A stretch of DNA of 64,000 bases from G963676655 sp963676655 (GTDB lineage Bacteria > Verrucomicrobiota > Lentisphaeria > Victivallales > Victivallaceae): contig CAXXKX010000003.1 in assembly GCA_963676655.2 (NCBI GenBank), positions 5,022,001 to 5,086,000 on the forward strand, written 5' to 3'. Shown in pieces: positions 25,145 through 34,463 of this stretch; within the stretch, counting starts at the first letter, position 1; every line of letters starts with the position of its first letter. The position numbers were made by a program, and so were the translations under genes. The notes beneath the pieces were generated by a model. The model saw nothing but the letters and a program-made list of their open reading frames with translations. It was not told where the DNA came from and ran no database searches.

Positions 25145-28100
25145 TCATGGCGTGTCTTCTGGACGCGGAAGCAGCATTGGAATGGTGAAAGTACAGGTGG
25201 TTCCTTTTCCCTGAGTACTTTTCACTTCCAGCTTGCCGCCCATAATATCTGCCATCTGTCTGGAGATTGTCAAGCCCAGGCCCGCACCGCCGTATTGCCG
25301 GGTGTCCGAGTTGTCTGCCTGGGAGAATGGCTCAAAGATATGTTTGATTTTGTCCGGCGGAATTCCAATGCCGGAATCTTTGATGACAAACTTTAGATGC
25401 ATGTATTTATCATCCTGCTTAAGAATAGAACAATTGACGGATATTTCCCCTTTTTCGGTAAACTTCACGGCATTGTCGGCTAAATGTTTTAAAATTAAAG
25501 AAATGTGAGAGGAATCTCCCAGCAGGATGTCCGGTATAGCTTGATCTATCTCAACCTTGAAATCGACGTTTTTTTCTTCTGTCTTCATCATTAACTGGTT
25601 AAGAGTGTTATGTATCAGCGTTTTTATCCCGATAGGTTCATTGATAATCTTTACTTCCCCGAAAGTGGTCTTAGCCGCATTAAGAATATCATCGACAATT
25701 CGCAGTATTTGGGCTCCACTTCTATTAATCACTGAAATGAATTGTCTCTGCTCCTCTGTCAGAGGTGAGTCGTTTAATAGTTCCGTAACCCCGATTATTC
25801 CGTTGAGCGGGGTTCTCATTTCATGGCTCATGTTGGCCATAAATTGACTTTTTGTGGCGGTGGCGACCTGTGACTGGGATAATGCGTCGCGCAGGATATG
25901 CTCTTCTTCCTGGCGATGGATCGCTATGCCGATATGCGTGGCGATTTTTTCCAGCTGCTGAACTGCTGTTTCGGAAAAAATACCTGTTTTTTTGCTATTC
26001 AGTTGAAGCAGACCGATTATCTCTGATTTTACTTTAATCGGCACCAGAGCAAGGGATCTGTAAGAATGGTGAACGCAGATATTCCTCGGGTTGTACCTGA
26101 GGTCTTGTGATTTTGGTATCTTCAAGGCTTCTCTGGCGTCATTGGTCCAGACACTGCCGTAACTTGTAAACAGCGGATTATCGGGAATAGTTTTGCCGCT
26201 AAGCACCATGCCGCAGAAGCATTCCAACTTGGCGACTCCATTGCGATTTCGTTTGATTTTGCCATCAGGATTTCGGGATATGAGTAAGTTCTCGGTGCAT
26301 AAAAACTCATCCGAAAAACCGGTTTGACAGAAATATGGAAAGTCTTCTCCGTCCTGGAGCCTGATTCCGGCCGCATCGCACCCGGAAACACTGACTAGTT
26401 CTGTCAAAACTTTATTCAGAGCCGCATCCAAATCTTTTGAACTGTTCAAGACTCCCATGCAATTACTGTACAGCTTATTGTACTCCCGCATATGGACACG
26501 TTCAGTTATATCTGTCATGGCGCCGATAATAGTTCCGTGGTATAATCTTGCGGATAATTCAACCCAAAGTGTATTGCCGTCTTTTCTGTAAAAATTCAGT
26601 TCATAATTATAGAAGCAACCGTTTGAAGTCAACAGGTCAATAAGTTTTTTTCGTTCAGATATATCAACATACGTTTTATCCGAGCTGTAATTATCGAGAA
26701 AATCATCGACACTGTCATATCCCAGAATTGTCGCACATCGTTCATTGCATGCCACTACTTTGCCATCGGACATTCTAGTTTTGAACGTGCCTACCTGTGA
26801 GTTTTCAAAAATAATTCGAAAATTCTCTTCACTTTCTTTGAGTTTTTCATCTTTCAAAATGTTTTCGGTTACATCCACGTCAATTCCGTGGTAAGCAATA
26901 GTTTTTCCGTCATCGTTTGGAATGGGGATGCAGGTTGTGGATATCCAGAGAATATCACCTTTAGCGGTTTGAAGTTTATGGAGGAAATCTTTGACCGGTT
27001 TATTGTCCTTGATATTTTGAAGCGCTTCCTGTTGGAATTTATGCCGACCTTCAGCCGGATGCAGATTATAGAAGTGCATTTTACCGATAATATCCTGTGG
27101 TCGATATCCCCAGACATCTTTCGATGAATTGCTGACATATGTATATAGACCATCGATATCAGTTTCCCAGATAACCACTCTGGTTTGACTGGCTACAGTG
27201 TTGAATCGCGTTTCACTTTCCTGTATTTGCCGGTTCTTGAAATGTTCCGCCGTCATGTCGCGGAAAACCAGAACTGCTCCGGTAATTTTCTGTTGCTTGT
27301 CATAGACCGGATTACAACTGAAGATTATCAAATATTCGTCTCCCGATTTGGAAAATAACGAAAATTTAGGTTCAAAGCACTCGGATATTTGTCCCTGCAA
27401 AGCCTGGGCTACTGGAGATATAATATTTTCCGGATTGTTCGGCTCGATGATTTTAAATACATCATCAATATTATGACTGGTTGCTTGTTCTGCATTCCAT
27501 TTAGTAAGAATTTCAGCCTGAAGATTCATTTCAACTATTTTACCGTCTTTGTCAACAGAAATGACACCTTCACCGATCGAGTGCAGGGTTGCGGACAATC
27601 TTTCCCTGCTGTCGTGAAGCCAGGCTTGTTGAGCCCGGATGCCGGCATCGGTGTGCCGCAAGAGAACGACAATGAAAGCCATGAGCCCTATTAATAGTGC
27701 TCCGCTAATAGCTCCGCCTAAAATTAAAATATTGTGAAATTCGTTAAGCGAAGCAGTCACATCCGACAGGGCGATTATTTTAGCAATCTCCTTGCCGGAT
27801 GAGTCATAAATAAAACTGACTCCCGCTCGCCAGGTTTTGTCATTAAATTCCAGTTTGTCGTTACAAGGTAGTTTCTTACGAGATAGAATATGGTTCAGTG
27901 AACCGATTTCATTTCTGAACCAGTTATTTGAAGAATAGACTACTATATTGTCAGCCAGCATATTCCAGTCTGCATTTCTTTGAGACTCACGCATTTGGAG
28001 TTCCCACTGCTGCTGATTTAGAGAAGCCTTTTCCGCCAGAACAATAAGCATGCATCCACTGAGGTTATGCCTGGTTTCCAGAATGTCATCAATATCCTTA

Positions 28101-29266
28101 CCCAGTTCTATATAGCCGACAATTTTACCATCATTCAAGATTGGTTGTATTGCTCGCAGAGATAGTTCTCCATCAATCAACTCTAGTCCGGAAACCGTTT
28201 TTTGAGTCCTTTTCGCTTTTAAAAATGAGGCGCGATTGACTTCGTTGTTTTGAACCTTTGAAGTTTGCATCCTGAGGATACAGTTAAAATCATTGTCATA
28301 GAAAGCCAATATTTCTATATTCCTATTTTGTTGAGCTTTGAACAGAGGTTCCCACTGTTTCTTAAATTTGTCCCGGGATATTATTGAAAATGATGTTTTC
28401 TGAATGCATGGCATCATGGAAAGTGCTTCCAGGGTTTCGGTCAGGCCGCGTCCTTGATTATCCAGGTCAACCAGAAGCTCGTTGGCTATTGTATTATTTA
28501 CAAGTTGCAATCGTTTATTTAATTTAAAATGAAACAGATAAGCAATTAAAGTGCCGATTCCGACGACAAGAATAAACATGACAGCTAATAACGGTAGCAA
28601 TAATTTCCCCATGACATTGCTTGGTATAATTTTACTTTGCATTGACGCATAAATTGCGGTCAATGCTCCAATCAGGACAATGAGCATCAAACCAATTGGA
28701 AATGCCGCACGGGAATAAACTGTCATATCCCAGTCTTTTGCGTCTATATCCACCCCGAAAACTGCAATTGCCGTGCCTTTCTCATGATCCCTTATCGGGA
28801 CCAGGGCCGAGGTCCAGACGCCCCACTCATCCTCAACCGGGCCCTCGACAAAAGGATAGCCGTCATAGAAAGAATTGTGGAGTTTGGTGGTCGCATCCTG
28901 ATATATCTGACCGGGTGGAGAGTAGTCGACAGAATTGTCCGGTTCATTGTCCGCATAAAAAAAGACGTTGCCATTGGCATTTTGACCAAGCAGATAGACA
29001 AAGCGGCATTTCGGAATTGAAATCTTCAGCTCCAGCAGTTGCTGCTTAAGTTTTTTATATGTACTTTTTTTCAGATCCGCCTTTGATCCGGCCAGACTTT
29101 TTATCGTTTTTAAATCTAAGGTTTTTGAGCTTAATTGCGCTTCTTTCAGCAGGTCATTCCTCATTCCGGATTCATAATGCAACAGGATTAGCAGTGCTGA
29201 TAGAATAAAAATGCCTATAAGCACGATGGAAAGTACGATTGCAACTAATCGCTTAAGTCGCAACAT
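25145..29266 (-). CDS. Large multi-sensor histidine kinase (Cache, PAS x3, GAF)
   Basis: A 1373-residue inner-membrane kinase. TM1 at about 7-30; a Cache-like extracytoplasmic domain (35-185, 'FFYADNEPDNSVDYSPPGQIYQD', 'WTSALVPIRD'); TM2 187-208 and TM3 222-246; a second extracytoplasmic sensor (250-510); TM4 513-536. Then come three PAS domains (about 550-680, 690-815, 817-930), a GAF domain (about 940-1110), HisKA with 'MANMSHEMRTPLNG' (His near 1148) and a HATPase ('LADNAVKFTEKG', 'DSGIGIPPDKIKHIFEPFSQAD', 'GGAGLGLTISRQM'). No receiver domain, and no response regulator gene is adjacent. It follows the module C hydrolases but has its own promoter at 29303-29331. It probably senses an external signal related to that module. 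Confidence 0.88.
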   Translation of the reverse strand: MLRLKRLVAIVLSIVLIGIFILSALLILLHYESGMRNDLLKEAQLSSKTLDLKTIKSLAGSKADLKKSTYKKLKQQLLELKISIPKCRFVYLLGQNANGNVFFYADNEPDNSVDYSPPGQIYQDATTKLHNSFYDGYPFVEGPVEDEWGVWTSALVPIRDHEKGTAIAVFGVDIDAKDWDMTVYSRAAFPIGLMLIVLIGALTAIYASMQSKIIPSNVMGKLLLPLLAVMFILVVGIGTLIAYLFHFKLNKRLQLVNNTIANELLVDLDNQGRGLTETLEALSMMPCIQKTSFSIISRDKFKKQWEPLFKAQQNRNIEILAFYDNDFNCILRMQTSKVQNNEVNRASFLKAKRTQKTVSGLELIDGELSLRAIQPILNDGKIVGYIELGKDIDDILETRHNLSGCMLIVLAEKASLNQQQWELQMRESQRNADWNMLADNIVVYSSNNWFRNEIGSLNHILSRKKLPCNDKLEFNDKTWRAGVSFIYDSSGKEIAKIIALSDVTASLNEFHNILILGGAISGALLIGLMAFIVVLLRHTDAGIRAQQAWLHDSRERLSATLHSIGEGVISVDKDGKIVEMNLQAEILTKWNAEQATSHNIDDVFKIIEPNNPENIISPVAQALQGQISECFEPKFSLFSKSGDEYLIIFSCNPVYDKQQKITGAVLVFRDMTAEHFKNRQIQESETRFNTVASQTRVVIWETDIDGLYTYVSNSSKDVWGYRPQDIIGKMHFYNLHPAEGRHKFQQEALQNIKDNKPVKDFLHKLQTAKGDILWISTTCIPIPNDDGKTIAYHGIDVDVTENILKDEKLKESEENFRIIFENSQVGTFKTRMSDGKVVACNERCATILGYDSVDDFLDNYSSDKTYVDISERKKLIDLLTSNGCFYNYELNFYRKDGNTLWVELSARLYHGTIIGAMTDITERVHMREYNKLYSNCMGVLNSSKDLDAALNKVLTELVSVSGCDAAGIRLQDGEDFPYFCQTGFSDEFLCTENLLISRNPDGKIKRNRNGVAKLECFCGMVLSGKTIPDNPLFTSYGSVWTNDAREALKIPKSQDLRYNPRNICVHHSYRSLALVPIKVKSEIIGLLQLNSKKTGIFSETAVQQLEKIATHIGIAIHRQEEEHILRDALSQSQVATATKSQFMANMSHEMRTPLNGIIGVTELLNDSPLTEEQRQFISVINRSGAQILRIVDDILNAAKTTFGEVKIINEPIGIKTLIHNTLNQLMMKTEEKNVDFKVEIDQAIPDILLGDSSHISLILKHLADNAVKFTEKGEISVNCSILKQDDKYMHLKFVIKDSGIGIPPDKIKHIFEPFSQADNSDTRQYGGAGLGLTISRQMADIMGGKLEVKSTQGKGTTCTFTIPMLLPRPEDTP

Positions 29267-29302
29267 TTTTCACCCCTTTCGAATGCAATCATTCATATAA
29301 TA

Positions 29303-29331
29303 AATATAAGGTTCAGGGTGAAAAATTGCAA
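29303..29331 (-). promoter_or_regulatory. Promoter of the sensor kinase gene
   Basis: Read on the minus strand: TTGCAA (29326-29331), 17 nt, TATATT (29303-29308), about 37 nt before the kinase ATG, with AGGGGTG as ribosome site. This makes the kinase a separate transcription unit from the GH42 gene upstream, in line with the hairpin between them. Confidence 0.6.
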
Positions 29332-29376
29332 CCTTGCTGTTTATATTTTCAAGATAAAACTGTAAGGGTTAAGTGA

Positions 29377-29405
29377 CTACCAATCAGCTGTCTAATGATT
29401 GGTAG
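29377..29405. terminator. Hairpin after the GH42-like gene
   Basis: A perfect 10-bp stem, CTACCAATCA/TGATTGGTAG with a 9-nt loop, begins 15 nt after the GH42-like gene stop. No T run follows on the minus strand, so it is either a processing/stability hairpin or an atypical terminator. Its place between a stop codon and the next promoter supports a transcript boundary. Confidence 0.5.
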
Positions 29406-29419
29406 CCTCTCCCATATTT

Positions 29420-32293
29420 TTAAATCGACCGATATAGTTTAATCTGCATCGGTTTCAGTTTGATGCCGGATGACTTTTCCTGTTCTCCGGTCAACAGGTT
29501 TTCAAGAATAGCGGGCGCGCCATTGAGTTTGTCTACTGTGACCGGTTTGCTTAGCAGGTTGGTGATAAAAATCAGCTTTTTACCTTTGTAGTCGGCACTC
29601 TGCACCCGTACTCCGAACATAGATGATGCGTTGACCGCGTTTTGAAGATTATATTTGCGGATTAAACCGGCGACCGCTTCGTGCATCTTTTTCGGATGCA
29701 TTGCCGGAATTTCGGTTTGACCGGTCATGAACGCCAATGCCTTTTTGTCTCTAGCGTTTACGTTATGATCAAACGCCAGATTATCTTTGCCGATAAACAG
29801 CACTTTGCCGCCTTTTGTAATAAATTTCTTGATTTTCGCGACCGTGTTGTCACTGACATATTTAACATGCGGAACGATCAGCAGTTTGCAGTCCCGGTCG
29901 ATATCCCGTTTTGCCAGTTGTCTTTCCGTGATATAACCGATTGAATCTCCGTGAAAGTACGCCGCCTGATAAGCCGCCAGATTGGTGTCAAGAAAATCCA
30001 GATCGATTATCGCGGACGGTTCGGAGTAAAGTATACGTATTTGCCTGGGCGTATTAGCCAGGGCCACCACTTCATTCGACCGCGCGTTCAGTTGCAGCAT
30101 GCCATGATAATATGCATTCATCGTAACCGGCTGCATGCAGAAGCTGTCTATCAGGTCTTTGACAAGCCTTCGGCCATGCGATGACCGACCCCAGTGCCAG
30201 ACTTCATTTGCCCCCATGCCGTGCAGATGCCCGAGCCACAACGATAGTTCCATATATTCCGGCGGCAGTGACGGCTCCCGGAAAAATACGGTGGACTGAG
30301 CGTGCCATTCATCGTCAAGCAGCAGTTTATCCGGAGCCAGCGATTTCATAAAGTCGAAGGCTAATGACTGTTCCAGCCAGCACAAAGCGTACATTTCCGG
30401 AGTATTGTTCAATGTCGAGCGTACTACATAATGCGGTGACAGGTTCAAACTGGTGTCACAGCCGTTGATCTCGAGAATATCGGTTAGGGCCTCGCGGTCA
30501 ATTCCATTGCAGTGCCGGGAAAATTCCAACGGCACGTCCGGAGGATTCCGCTTATTCATCAGGAAAAAACGTGAAGCGCTGCGTTTTCCCAGAATAGTCG
30601 GGGAATTTGAGGTCTTTATATAAGTTCTGGCTTCCGGATGATATTTTTTGATTTGGGCGTGCATGAATTTAAAGAAATCGGTTACGCGATTCTGATTGAA
30701 GTCACAAAAATCGAACCATTCTTTTTTGTTGCCGCTTATTGCCTGATGGCCCTTTTCCGGCATCGGATGGTTTTTTATTTCATCAAAATTTTTATAGGAT
30801 TTGCCCCAGGCCTGATTTAGGTCGGCTATTGTTTTGTATTTGTTTTTCAGGTACTTGCGGTATTTGATATAAAAGTATTTCGTCTTCTTTGGTTTTGTCC
30901 AGTGGGGTTCGTTAGCGAGATGATAGCCGAACATATTCGGATGATCCTTGAACATTGGGACCATTACGGCAAAAAACTTTTCCCATATCTTTTTCGCGGC
31001 CGGGTGGTCGATGTCGAAATTACAATATGGTTTGCCGTCGCTGTCCATAATGCCCGGATATTTTTTGCTCAGATCCGGAATGATCGGCGTCATCCAGACC
31101 GCGAACATCTGGTCCTTGATCGTTTTGATCTTTTCTTTTCGTTCGTTGATCTTGTCGGTTTTCAGATTCATGTTTTCATCAAAAAAATGAAACGGCGTGG
31201 CCGAAACACACTCTATGAACTGCAGCGGAGTTTCCTCCCGGGACCAGTTGGCGTCGGATAGCAGAACCGGTTTGCCGTTTTTGTAGAAATAACCGTTCTT
31301 TAGTTCAAGTCCTTTCGCGGTAATGTCTTCAATCGCCGGAAATCCGGTTCTGAGTGACGGCTTCTTTTCTATTTTTTTAAGATCAGTCAAAGCTTTATCA
31401 AGAATGCGGTTAACTTCTGTCAGTTCCCGCCGCGGCAGGTTTTTGTATATTTCATCAGCGTTACCGAAATTCTTATATCTTTCAATATAGAATTTTTTGT
31501 AACGCGGCATGTTTTTCCGGTCTTCTTCGATCCAGCCATTCAGGAAAAATTCAGCTATTTTGACGGTGATCTTTTCCGGTTCGATGTTTATTTTTTTCGC
31601 GGCCAAAATCTTTATTTCGCTTTTGACTTGAGCAAGTTTTTGCCTCGCATTATCTTCAAGCTCTTTTTCACTGACTTGTTTTTGTACTGCCACCTTCGTG
31701 TATTTTTCCACATCCGGCTCGCTGACCGCTTTTGCTTTAAACAAGACGGTTACTTTTTTCCCTGCAGTGACCTTGATCAGCTGGTTAAGGGCATTGTCAT
31801 GCCAGGCCGCCGCACTGATTTCTCCGTCTTTTTCAAATCTCGGCTTCGCGCCGTGCCAGTTGTACCAGTCGGTAAATTTTCCTTTTTTGTCGAATTGCGA
31901 AAAGTCCCCGTTTCTCAGCGTGGCTCCGGTTAGTTTTATATCATCATACAGGGTCCAGAGACGTTTTCTTTTTCGGGTTGTTTTGTCAAATTGATTACGT
32001 CCCAGCAGGCAGATTCGTATATTGCCGCTTTTTTGCGGAGTGAATGAAAACTCGAAGTTCCTCCATTTATCTGTGAGTTCTTTTTTTCCTGTTATCTGCA
32101 AATAACAATTGCGTTTCGCTTCCGGTTTGACCCAGCCGGGATGGAATATGTCAAGCCCCGGATCATTATTTGTGAAAGCGACCGCTACATCATCTTTTCT
32201 GCCGTCCAGGTCGATTTTGACGGCGGAATACAAAGCCGCTTGCAAGCAGATTGCTCCGGTTGTCAGCAAAGATAATATTAAAATGCGTCTCAT
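29420..32293 (-). CDS. Secreted GH42-like beta-galactosidase family protein
   Basis: A 957-residue exported hydrolase. Signal peptide at residues 1-19 ('MRRILILSLLTTGAICLQA'); a carbohydrate-binding-like beta domain (about 22-195, 'WRNFEFSFTPQKSGNIRICLLG'); a K/E-rich helical linker; then a catalytic barrel at about 330-720 with 'MFGYHLANEPHWTKP' (candidate acid/base Glu) and 'LLLDDEWHAQ' (candidate nucleophile Glu), 'YLKNKYKTIADLNQAWGKSY' being the GH42-type helix. A glutamine-amidotransferase-like domain follows ('CKLLIVPHVKYVSDNTVAKIKKFITKGGKVLFIGKDN'). GGAGG precedes the start. It belongs to module C, after the BNR protein. Specificity is unknown, since GH42-like sequences in this phylum are diverse. 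Confidence 0.82.
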   Translation of the reverse strand: MRRILILSLLTTGAICLQAALYSAVKIDLDGRKDDVAVAFTNNDPGLDIFHPGWVKPEAKRNCYLQITGKKELTDKWRNFEFSFTPQKSGNIRICLLGRNQFDKTTRKRKRLWTLYDDIKLTGATLRNGDFSQFDKKGKFTDWYNWHGAKPRFEKDGEISAAAWHDNALNQLIKVTAGKKVTVLFKAKAVSEPDVEKYTKVAVQKQVSEKELEDNARQKLAQVKSEIKILAAKKINIEPEKITVKIAEFFLNGWIEEDRKNMPRYKKFYIERYKNFGNADEIYKNLPRRELTEVNRILDKALTDLKKIEKKPSLRTGFPAIEDITAKGLELKNGYFYKNGKPVLLSDANWSREETPLQFIECVSATPFHFFDENMNLKTDKINERKEKIKTIKDQMFAVWMTPIIPDLSKKYPGIMDSDGKPYCNFDIDHPAAKKIWEKFFAVMVPMFKDHPNMFGYHLANEPHWTKPKKTKYFYIKYRKYLKNKYKTIADLNQAWGKSYKNFDEIKNHPMPEKGHQAISGNKKEWFDFCDFNQNRVTDFFKFMHAQIKKYHPEARTYIKTSNSPTILGKRSASRFFLMNKRNPPDVPLEFSRHCNGIDREALTDILEINGCDTSLNLSPHYVVRSTLNNTPEMYALCWLEQSLAFDFMKSLAPDKLLLDDEWHAQSTVFFREPSLPPEYMELSLWLGHLHGMGANEVWHWGRSSHGRRLVKDLIDSFCMQPVTMNAYYHGMLQLNARSNEVVALANTPRQIRILYSEPSAIIDLDFLDTNLAAYQAAYFHGDSIGYITERQLAKRDIDRDCKLLIVPHVKYVSDNTVAKIKKFITKGGKVLFIGKDNLAFDHNVNARDKKALAFMTGQTEIPAMHPKKMHEAVAGLIRKYNLQNAVNASSMFGVRVQSADYKGKKLIFITNLLSKPVTVDKLNGAPAILENLLTGEQEKSSGIKLKPMQIKLYRSI

Positions 32294-32377
32294 ATTTGTT
32301 CCTCCGGTTTTATAAGCATTGTTGCATAAATATTCATATTAATAAATCGCGGTTATTGAACTTAAGTCGAAGTCCAT

Positions 32378-32410
32378 AAAACAATATAAAAATATGCATG
32401 ACCGCATATT
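32378..32410 (-). terminator. AT-rich hairpin at the end of the BNR gene
   Basis: On the minus strand AATATGC-ggtcat-GCATATT (32391-32410) overlaps the stop codon of the BNR gene and runs into TTTATATTGTTTT. It could be an intrinsic terminator that lowers expression of the GH42-like gene, which starts about 115 nt downstream. 32294-32377 shows no clear second promoter. Confidence 0.4.
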
Positions 32411-33632
32411 AATACACTAAATCTCTGAAGTTTTCAACCCGGTGAAACGTCACCATATCGCCGTCATGGGCCGATTTGGCGTTTTCAGAACCGGAGCGAC
32501 TCAGTATTTGCAGATCATCCCCGTCGATGACCATGCTGGCGTAACTGCGGGAAACCCTGTTTTCCGCTCCCAACGCGACAACTCCGGCAAAGCACCACGC
32601 AGTCAGATTTTTTGAGTAATAAAGTACCAGACTGTTACGGTCCCAGGCCAGAAAATGTTCCCGCGCCTGTGAACTGAGCAGCCAGTAGAGTTTGGTTTTT
32701 TCATCATAAAGCATGTGGAATTTCAAGTGTCCCCCGGGCATCGGCAGAAAAACGATGTCAGCGCCGGACGGATGCTGTTGAAAAGATGTGATCATTTTTC
32801 CGGTTCCCGGTTCTTCTCCCTGTTCAACCACTTTCAGCATTGCCGCAAAATCGGTTCCGCCGGAATGGAACCGCATGAACAGATGAAACGTCCTGCCGCT
32901 TGGATCATGCCACCAGTGCTTGTCGTCCATGACCTGTACCACATTGGTTTCCAGCCAGCCCAATGGGGCATTGATATGGGTTTTCGGATCAAAAACCAGT
33001 GAATCCGGTACCGGTAGCGGCGGCATGCCGAAATAGATCAGCTTGTCGACGTCGATAACGTCTCTGAATGCCGGAGCCTCGGCGAAAGTCCAGCTTTCTA
33101 CTTTGGTAAGGTCGGCGTCAAGCGGGGCGCGCATCAGGACCGGGGCCATCGCGTTTGGCGGCCATAGCTGCATTTTGTAACGCAGTTGTTCCATCACCAG
33201 ATATACGCAGTTGTTGGCGTACCAGACATTACAAGGTGCCTGATGCCATTTTTCGCCTTCGGTCAACTTCACCGGTTCGCTCCATGTGTCGCCATAATCA
33301 TCCGAACGCATGACCATGAGGTCCTTTTCGTGTCCCAGCAGGTAAAGCGTTTCACCGGCCATGAACGGGCGGGCGTGACGGAACGGATATGAGGTGATCT
33401 GTCGCCAGTTATCGCCGTGGTCGTCACTGACGGCGATATATCCGGTGCTGAAATTTATCTCTGAACCGTCTTCGATCTTTTGCAGCGGCCCGCGCAAACC
33501 GTAGGTTGCGATCAGACGACCGTTTGGACAGCGGCAAATCCCGGGACTGCATGAATAAAGGGTTTTCGGGTCTTCGGTTTTTACGAGGGTATTGACATCC
33601 CGTCCAATGAACATGGGCTGATTTGAGTACAT
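32409..33632 (-). CDS. BNR-repeat (sialidase superfamily) protein
   Basis: A 407-residue protein predicted to be a six-bladed propeller, with Asp-box repeats 'SDDHGDNW' and 'SDDYGDTW' and the sequence 'EKWHQAPCNVWYANNCVYLVME'. No signal peptide, so it should act inside the cell. It is a close paralogue of the protein at 40935-42194, sharing block order and length. The superfamily includes sialidases, but I cannot identify the arginine triad or FRIP motif; related lyases or other sugar-acid enzymes are equally possible. Third gene of module C, between the pseudopilin and the GH42-like hydrolase. Confidence 0.75.
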   Translation of the reverse strand: MYSNQPMFIGRDVNTLVKTEDPKTLYSCSPGICRCPNGRLIATYGLRGPLQKIEDGSEINFSTGYIAVSDDHGDNWRQITSYPFRHARPFMAGETLYLLGHEKDLMVMRSDDYGDTWSEPVKLTEGEKWHQAPCNVWYANNCVYLVMEQLRYKMQLWPPNAMAPVLMRAPLDADLTKVESWTFAEAPAFRDVIDVDKLIYFGMPPLPVPDSLVFDPKTHINAPLGWLETNVVQVMDDKHWWHDPSGRTFHLFMRFHSGGTDFAAMLKVVEQGEEPGTGKMITSFQQHPSGADIVFLPMPGGHLKFHMLYDEKTKLYWLLSSQAREHFLAWDRNSLVLYYSKNLTAWCFAGVVALGAENRVSRSYASMVIDGDDLQILSRSGSENAKSAHDGDMVTFHRVENFRDLVY

Positions 33633-33670
33633 AATTCTTTCTGTCTGGTTGTTTAATTTGTTGATAGTAT

Positions 33671-34423
33671 TTATTCTCGATTACAGTCGAGCAGGGTGTT
33701 TAAATAATTATTCCAGGTTACGGGGGCTCCGTCATATACCTGGGCGGCGGTCAAGGCTTCCACCCGCCCGTCGCAGAACCCGAAATTGAATCTGCCGCTG
33801 TGATCTGCCGGATATGTTTTGTCTATCCTGAACATTTCTACTGAGTCAGAAGTTCCTCCCAGATAATTTTTGTTGTCCTGCGGCCAGTAGTCGAATACCT
33901 GAATCGTGTTCGAATATTTTCTGACTCTTGAACTTTTCATGGTCCAGTTGTTGGCGCCGTCATTCCCGATTAATCCTACCCAGCGATTAGCATTCGCGGA
34001 GGTACGGGGATGGCCTGCGGTGAAATCATAACTCCTCAGATGATAATCAGATATATATGCCCGGTGTTGCACACTGTCGGAAGGACAGCGGTACATTTTG
34101 TTTGATAATGTTTTCTGAGCGTTGTGAATATAAGACATGGCGATCTGGGCGTCGGAGAGTTTGCGTCCGTCATAGGCGCTCAATTGATCGTCCCAACTGC
34201 GTTTTACTCCGTTCGAGGCATCGCTGCTCATATAGAACTGATCCGAGTCATCAAGATAAAGTGCGGTCAATACTCCAATCTGTTTAAGGTTGCTTGTACA
34301 GCTGATCGCCTTGGCTTTGTCTCTCGCCTTGTTTAATGCGGGCATCAATATGCTGGCAAGGATTGCTATAATAGCAATCACTACAAGTAATTCTATTAGT
34401 GTGAATGTTCTGTTTTGCTTCAT
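33671..34423 (-). CDS. Prepilin-type pseudopilin
   Basis: A 250-residue pseudopilin starting M-K-Q-N-R-T, then F-T-L-I-E-L-L-V-V-I-A (Glu+5) and 'SILMPALNKARDKAKAISCTSNLKQIG'. The end motif is 'YPADHSGRFNFGFCDGRVEALTAAQV', the canonical H...DG form. Thr, not Gly, precedes the predicted cleavage site. ATG 34423 has AAGGGT upstream; a longer frame to 34453 lacks support. It lies between the LacI repressor (40 nt upstream) and the BNR gene (38 nt downstream), clearly in one operon. Confidence 0.86.
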   Translation of the reverse strand: MKQNRTFTLIELLVVIAIIAILASILMPALNKARDKAKAISCTSNLKQIGVLTALYLDDSDQFYMSSDASNGVKRSWDDQLSAYDGRKLSDAQIAMSYIHNAQKTLSNKMYRCPSDSVQHRAYISDYHLRSYDFTAGHPRTSANANRWVGLIGNDGANNWTMKSSRVRKYSNTIQVFDYWPQDNKNYLGGTSDSVEMFRIDKTYPADHSGRFNFGFCDGRVEALTAAQVYDGAPVTWNNYLNTLLDCNRE

Positions 34424-34463
34424 TTTGAGTACCCTTCTTTTGTTGTTTATCAATAAATATAAT

